From positions 1 through 9,563 of the forward strand of contig URSZ01000094.1 in NCBI GenBank assembly GCA_900550635.1: a DNA stretch of 9,563 nt. The letters are read 5' to 3'. The stretch's first letter is position 1; every line of letters starts with the position of its first letter. The notes beneath the pieces are model-generated. The model saw nothing but the letters and a program-made list of their open reading frames with translations, made no database searches and had not been told where the DNA came from. Position numbers and translations under genes: made by a program. The DNA is from an uncultured Prevotella sp. (GTDB taxonomy: Bacteria > Bacteroidota > Bacteroidia > Bacteroidales > Bacteroidaceae). Shown piece by piece: positions 6,684-9,563 of the stretch.

Positions 6684-6741
6684 GTGCCTTGAATTTTGAA
6701 ATACAAGGCACATATTTTAAAATATCTCAGACCTATTTTTT
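6684..6741 (+). repeat. Palindromic intergenic repeat, copy 2
   Basis: The layout is GTGCCTTG (6684-6691), AATTTTGAAATA, CAAGGCAC (6704-6711), then ATATTTTAAAATAT, CTCAGACC and TATTTTTT. The first 28 bases fold into a hairpin of 12 pairs with one A-A mismatch. The 3' part matches copy 1 at 2848-2911 apart from two substitutions either side of TCAGAC, while the arms CAAGGCAC and GTGCCTTG occur in the opposite order. The T-run at the end could also terminate plus-strand transcription from pepD. Confidence 0.75.
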
Positions 6742-6894
6742 CTTTGCTCCTATCTCCGCTTTCGGGCGTGCCTTGCGGGGGTGAAAAAACGGGGAAAGTG
6801 GATTTTATGTATTTTTAACCTTAGGCAAAGCAAGCCTGCCGCTCTTTTTGAGTTTATTTGTATAGAAATGCAACGCAACATAAAGTTATACGAT

Positions 6895-9563
6895 ATGAAG
6901 AACATGGCATTGACGCTGGCGTTCGCACTTGCGTGCGGCACAGCATACGGCCAAAGCTACGCGACAATGTGGAAAACGTTCGACAAGTCTATTGAGAAGG
7001 ACCTGCCCAAAACCGCGCTCCAACATTCGCAGGCCATATATGCGAAAGCCTCGGCCGAAAACAACACGGGCCAGATGTTGAAGGCAGCATTGGTAACGCT
7101 ACAATTGAACGGAACTATATCGCCCGACAGCGGCGACGTGTATCTGGCCCGTTTCGACAGTATGGCAAAGCGCGAGGAGCGCCCCGTGGTGAAGGCCATG
7201 ATGAACCTTGCGCTGGCGCGCCTGCACGCCGACCGGCAACGGTATGACGACCCCGCCGAGGGCGACATGGCGCTGGCCTGCTATGCTGCGGCTACGGCCG
7301 ACCTCAGTATATTCGAGGGACACAAGACATCGGAGTTCATACCAGCAACGATAATAAAAAACGACAGCCGTTACTTCGGGCATGACCTGCTGGCGTTCGT
7401 GTGCCGCGAGGCCGTTCCCGGGCTTGCCAATGTGAATTACTCATCGACCGACGCCGACAGCGTGGCTGCCATGCGTCGCAATTTGTCACATCGCTTCATC
7501 GAACACTACCGCTCTGCCGGCAACGGCAACGCCGTGGTACTCGCCACGGTGGACTCGCTGGAACGCGAGGGCGCACTGTTCATAACACACGAGGGGCAAA
7601 CCGACAGCAGCAGTTATAAGGTGGCACGGCAACTCATCGAACAGTACGACGGGAACACGTGCGCCGTGGAAGCATATATATATGCGTGCCAATGGCTGAG
7701 GAACAAAACGAAAGGCCGCAAGGAATGCCTCGAACTGGCACGCCTCGGGGCAAAGAAGTACGCCTCGAGCTCGCGTTCGTACACGCTGCGCAACATTGAA
7801 CTTGACATAACACGCCCACGCTGCACCGCAAACATGCCAGACCGCCTGCCCTACGAAGGAAAAAGCGTAAACGTTAAGATTAGCGGCGTGAACGTGCAAA
7901 AAGCACGCCTTGCATTTTATCGCCTGCCCTACAATGCAAGGACACTGCCCTTCCCAAACAACGACTACAAGAAACTGAGGAAGAAAGTTTCCAAACCGGA
8001 GTTTATCATAACAAAGACACTAAACCGCAAGAACGAATACGACGAAATAAGGGATTCGGCAACGGTTGTGTTCAACAAAAAAGGCCTTTTCCTGCTTGAA
8101 CTTACAACCGACAAGAAAACCTCGCCCGATTTTTGTATCGTACACGTAAGCAACTTGAAAACTATCAGCCTTTCCATGCCTAGTAAGAACAACCGTTTCG
8201 TGGTTGTGGACGCAAGGAACGGCTACCCCGTGCCGGGCGCAAAAATAGGGGAATACCGGTACATAAAAGACAAGAATAAACTTGTTGCCACATACACTGC
8301 CAACGACAAAGGCGAGGTAGTGGTTGCCAACCTTGAAGGCTGGAGCGAGAGGTCGTTCTATCCGTACACCGCCGACGACGTATACGCGGCAAGGGCTGAA
8401 TACCAGGCTCCGATAGACTACAAAGCCAACAGCCCGGCTGCAAGACAGGAAGCCCGCCTTTACACCGACCGCGCTATATACCGCCCCGGGCAGGAAGTAC
8501 ACGTGGGCGGCATTGTGTACAACCGCGAGGGCGATTCGTTCAACACGCTCTACGACCAAAAGATTACGCTCAAACTGCTCGACGCCAACGCCAAAGAAAT
8601 AGCAACAAAGGAAGTTACAAGCGACGAGTTCGGTGCGTTCGGGGCGGACTTCAGTCTGCCGCAGTCGTGTTTGCCCGGAAGGTTCCGCATATCGGCCAAA
8701 GGTTTTGCCGATACCGGATTTAGTGTGGAGGAATACAAACGTCCCACGTTTGAGGTGGAGGTTTCTAATCCGGATGTGGCCTATAAAATTGGCGACACCA
8801 TAAGCGCTAAAGGCACGGCCCTTACATACACGGGTATAGGCGTGGCCGGAGCAAGGGTTACATACGAGGTGAATTGCAACATGCGCCCGTGGATAGTGTC
8901 GCGAAATGCCGCTAACGCAATTTTCCGCGACACGACAACCACTGACGACAAGGGAAACTTTACTATACGAATTCCGCTCACGCCTGCGGAACAAAACGGC
9001 CCGGTATTCCGCAACATTGCGCGCTACTTCACGACCAACGTAACCGTTACCTCGCCCGACGGCGAGAGTCAAAACGCAACATCGCGCATTACCGTGGGGA
9101 AAGAACCTGCCGTGCTGGCCTGCGACTTACCCGGACTTGTTCAAAAGAGCAATGTGCCGCGCGTGACGTTCTCGCTCGACAATGCTTCGGGCACGCCACT
9201 CGACGGCAAAGGAGAATACATTATATATAAAGGCAAGGAAAAGGTGGCTGCCTCAGAGTTCGAGGCGAACAAAGCTGTAGAAATTCCCGCGCTCAGGCAA
9301 CTGCCCTCGGGCAAATACCTCATCGAGGCGGAAGTGCCCGAAGTAACCGATTCCGCAAGCACCCTGCGCTTCAATTTCATGCTTTTCGCACTTGACGACA
9401 AGCGTCCCGCCGACAGCACGGAGATTTGGACTTATGCCACGTCGGACGTACTCCCGCGCGACAGCGACGTAACGGTGCAGATAGGCACTTCAATGCACGA
9501 CGTGGTTGGCTTCTACGACGTTATTGGCAACGGAAAGCTCCTCGAAAGCAGGCAAATTCCCAT
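6895..9563 (+). CDS. Alpha-2-macroglobulin family protein, N-terminal 889 residues (cut by window edge)
   Basis: Open from the ATG at 6895 to the window end. This start is preferred over the in-frame ATG at 6868 because it directly opens a signal peptide (MKNMALTLAFALACGTAYG, probably cut before QS). Residues 20 to about 300 look mostly helical and match no domain I recognise. From about 310 the sequence turns beta-rich: DARNGYPVPGAKI (439-451) with NDKGEVVV resembles the small beta-sandwich repeats of these proteins; YTDRAIYRPGQEVHVGG (523-539) is the typical MG2 motif; and VEEYKRPTFEVEV (611-623) is common in Bacteroidetes members, with further macroglobulin-like sandwiches after it. Bacterial alpha-2-macroglobulins are thought to trap foreign proteases or guard the envelope. 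Any thioester (CxEQ) domain would lie beyond the window, so trapping ability cannot be judged. It is separated from pepD by 443 bases and probably transcribed alone. Confidence 0.85.
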   Translation, partial: MKNMALTLAFALACGTAYGQSYATMWKTFDKSIEKDLPKTALQHSQAIYAKASAENNTGQMLKAALVTLQLNGTISPDSGDVYLARFDSMAKREERPVVKAMMNLALARLHADRQRYDDPAEGDMALACYAAATADLSIFEGHKTSEFIPATIIKNDSRYFGHDLLAFVCREAVPGLANVNYSSTDADSVAAMRRNLSHRFIEHYRSAGNGNAVVLATVDSLEREGALFITHEGQTDSSSYKVARQLIEQYDGNTCAVEAYIYACQWLRNKTKGRKECLELARLGAKKYASSSRSYTLRNIELDITRPRCTANMPDRLPYEGKSVNVKISGVNVQKARLAFYRLPYNARTLPFPNNDYKKLRKKVSKPEFIITKTLNRKNEYDEIRDSATVVFNKKGLFLLELTTDKKTSPDFCIVHVSNLKTISLSMPSKNNRFVVVDARNGYPVPGAKIGEYRYIKDKNKLVATYTANDKGEVVVANLEGWSERSFYPYTADDVYAARAEYQAPIDYKANSPAARQEARLYTDRAIYRPGQEVHVGGIVYNREGDSFNTLYDQKITLKLLDANAKEIATKEVTSDEFGAFGADFSLPQSCLPGRFRISAKGFADTGFSVEEYKRPTFEVEVSNPDVAYKIGDTISAKGTALTYTGIGVAGARVTYEVNCNMRPWIVSRNAANAIFRDTTTTDDKGNFTIRIPLTPAEQNGPVFRNIARYFTTNVTVTSPDGESQNATSRITVGKEPAVLACDLPGLVQKSNVPRVTFSLDNASGTPLDGKGEYIIYKGKEKVAASEFEANKAVEIPALRQLPSGKYLIEAEVPEVTDSASTLRFNFMLFALDDKRPADSTEIWTYATSDVLPRDSDVTVQIGTSMHDVVGFYDVIGNGKLLESRQIP

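Larger units (their letters stand above)
6452..6894. other. Non-coding gap between pepD and the alpha-2-macroglobulin gene
   Basis: 443 bases without a credible gene; short open frames on both strands show no recognisable protein. It holds a possible GC-rich hairpin just after pepD (6474-6515), a small hairpin CTGCGG/CCGCAG at 6628-6644, the second copy of the palindromic repeat (6684-6741), and an AT-richer stretch ahead of the next gene. There TTTATTTG (6853-6860) differs from the -7 consensus TAnnTTTG at one base. Confidence 0.6.

Noticed and set aside
6393..6713. Several roughly 100-codon open frames on both strands after pepD
   Set aside because: They overlap each other and pepD or the palindromic repeat, and none shows a domain, signal peptide or convincing start context.
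8020..9072. A 350-codon minus-strand open frame within the macroglobulin gene
   Set aside because: The plus-strand frame is continuous with MG2 and EYKRPTF motifs; the antisense frame shows low-complexity, shadow-like composition.

Overview
The window looks like chromosomal DNA of a member of the Bacteroidales (Prevotella/Bacteroides-like). The evidence is the set of protein families, promoter-like TAnnTTTG -7 elements in place of an E. coli-type -10, A-rich start regions without Shine-Dalgarno sequences, and moderately GC-rich genes separated by AT-rich gaps. A species cannot be named from the sequence alone. I found no phage, insertion sequence, CRISPR, tRNA or rRNA.

Left part (1-2662): two divergently transcribed secreted proteins of the GH127 (DUF1680) glycosidase family, 183 bp apart. 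The left one is cut by the window edge. The right one is complete at 632 aa and has every residue expected for the zinc/cysteine beta-L-arabinofuranosidase active site. The two are paralogous over the part that can be compared, and both open with the same 13 bases. They point to breakdown of plant arabinose-containing glycans, although no SusC/SusD pair or other polysaccharide-utilisation gene is visible.

Middle (2663-6451): a housekeeping block. ksgA/rsmA (16S rRNA dimethyladenosine transferase) is on the minus strand. Diverging from it is a plus-strand pair: a YbhN/UPF0104-type flippase-like membrane protein with a TTG start, then pepD (Xaa-His dipeptidase, M20C). The ksgA/flippase gap holds a perfect 10-bp inverted repeat that places a TACTTTTG -7 element on each strand.

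Right part (6452-9563): a 443-bp gap, then the N-terminal 889 residues of a large secreted alpha-2-macroglobulin-family protein with an MG2-type motif, running off the right edge.

The least explained structure is a roughly 60-bp palindromic repeat present twice, at 2848-2911 and 6684-6741, in the same orientation and each time downstream of a plus-strand gene. The 8-base hairpin arms CAAGGCAC and GTGCCTTG are swapped between the copies while pairing is kept, which suggests a selected hairpin. The rest of the window is ordinary core genome, and I see no clear sign of a new multi-gene system.
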